Below are positions 63,633-64,000 of a DNA stretch of 64,000 bases, piece after piece. Where the stretch lies: contig NZ_JAIOAO010000001.1 in assembly GCF_021190955.1 (NCBI RefSeq), positions 1,240,001 through 1,304,000 of the forward strand. The letters are read 5' to 3'. Both the position numbers and the translations under genes were made by a program. This DNA comes from Parachryseolinea silvisoli (GTDB lineage: Bacteria; Bacteroidota; Bacteroidia; Cytophagales; Cyclobacteriaceae). Under the pieces are notes generated by a model. It saw only the letters and a program-made list of their open reading frames with translations, was not told where the DNA came from and did no database searches. The stretch's first letter is position 1. Each line of letters begins with the position of its first letter.

Positions 63633-64000
63633 ATGAAGAAAATTTTACTAATCGGCGCACTTGTCGTTGCATTCCAGACTACGTATGCACAGGTCACCCT
63701 GATCCCGAAGGCCGGACTGACTTCCTCCGACATTAAGACTAAAATTGATGAACCGCGAGGTGGTAGTGACGTTGGCTTTAGCGCCAGCGATGCCCAAACC
63801 AAGCTCGGCTTTACCGTAGGTGTCGGCATCAACATTCCGATTACAAAAGCACTCTCGTTCCAGCCGGAGGTAAGCTTTATTCAAAAAGGCCGTTCAGCCG
63901 TCGTACATGTAGACGCCGTTACGGTGGGCGACATCGTCATCGGACACTATGACGCTGAGTCGAAGCTTACACTGAACTACCTGGAAATCCCAGTGTTGGC
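63633..64000 (+). CDS. outer-membrane beta-barrel protein (3' end beyond window)
   Basis: Frame open from ATG 63633 to the right edge (122 complete codons). Signal peptide about 1-19 (TTYAQ). The order of strands (VTLIPKAGLTSSDIKT, KLGFTVGVGINIPITKALSFQPEVSFIQKG, TLNYLEIPVL) parallels that of the preceding barrel, indicating tandem duplication with divergence. The long acidic insertion of the neighbour has not appeared by the edge. The rest of the barrel lies outside the window. Confidence 0.85.
   Translation, partial: MKKILLIGALVVAFQTTYAQVTLIPKAGLTSSDIKTKIDEPRGGSDVGFSASDAQTKLGFTVGVGINIPITKALSFQPEVSFIQKGRSAVVHVDAVTVGDIVIGHYDAESKLTLNYLEIPVL

Overview
The window reads as chromosome of a member of the Bacteroidota, most likely a soil or rhizosphere Cytophagales of the Chryseolinea/Ohtaekwangia type. 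The evidence is the kind of genes and signals present. Bacteroidota-style promoter boxes (TAnnTTTG, sometimes with an upstream TTTG) precede many genes, and Shine-Dalgarno sequences are almost absent. LytS-like kinases are paired with LytTR regulators, and there are FtsX-type permeases and 7TM-DISM, DUF2851, DUF3078, DUF4136, DUF6152, DUF6268 and DUF6644 families. The tmRNA tag ends in YAMAA. No tRNA or rRNA gene, insertion sequence or CRISPR array was seen.

Layout. 0-8 kb: a GH78 alpha-L-rhamnosidase cut by the left edge, a YceI/tautomerase/NTF2-like operon behind two CRP/FNR-like sites, a large FtsX-family permease, and a flavin oxidoreductase paired with a Bor-like lipoprotein. 8-16.5 kb: lineage-specific exported proteins, an exported peroxiredoxin with DUF6152 and DUF6644 partners, and a LytS/LytTR pair. 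16.7-27 kb: a TPR sensor kinase, then an AT-richer stretch with a membrane-bound AraC regulator, a fatty-acid desaturase, an LpxL-like acyltransferase, a DUF6268 barrel and a second LytS/LytTR pair. This stretch ends near the 3' end of ssrA. 27.7-44 kb: housekeeping genes: ssrA, dnaX with a frame break at an A10 run, a HerA-like ATPase, a LysM transglycosylase, an O-methyltransferase, an M16 peptidase, a nucleoside phosphorylase, a NeuD-like acyltransferase and a DUF2851 protein. 43.8-50.9 kb: a tight five-gene signalling operon (REC-PAS kinase, 1201-residue hybrid kinase, response regulator, CheR, CheB) without CheA, CheW or receptors. 51-60 kb: pyrF-lolA-ftsK-pyrD, xerD, aroQ and a class V aminotransferase. 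60-64 kb: a small exported protein, a carbonic-anhydrase-like protein with altered metal ligands, an OprO/P-type porin and two related outer-membrane barrels.

The observations most worth following are: the A10 frame break in dnaX, where the genomic frame gives the short (gamma-like) product and a -1 shift is needed for tau; the degenerate beta-carbonic anhydrase next to a porin; the CheR/CheB hybrid-kinase operon; several dyad elements at promoters (GH78, YceI operon, FtsX permease, 7TM-DISM); and three promoters so close to the start codon that leaderless transcripts are expected. Coordinates of starts were moved from the longest open frame to the start supported by signal peptides or family N-termini where noted.
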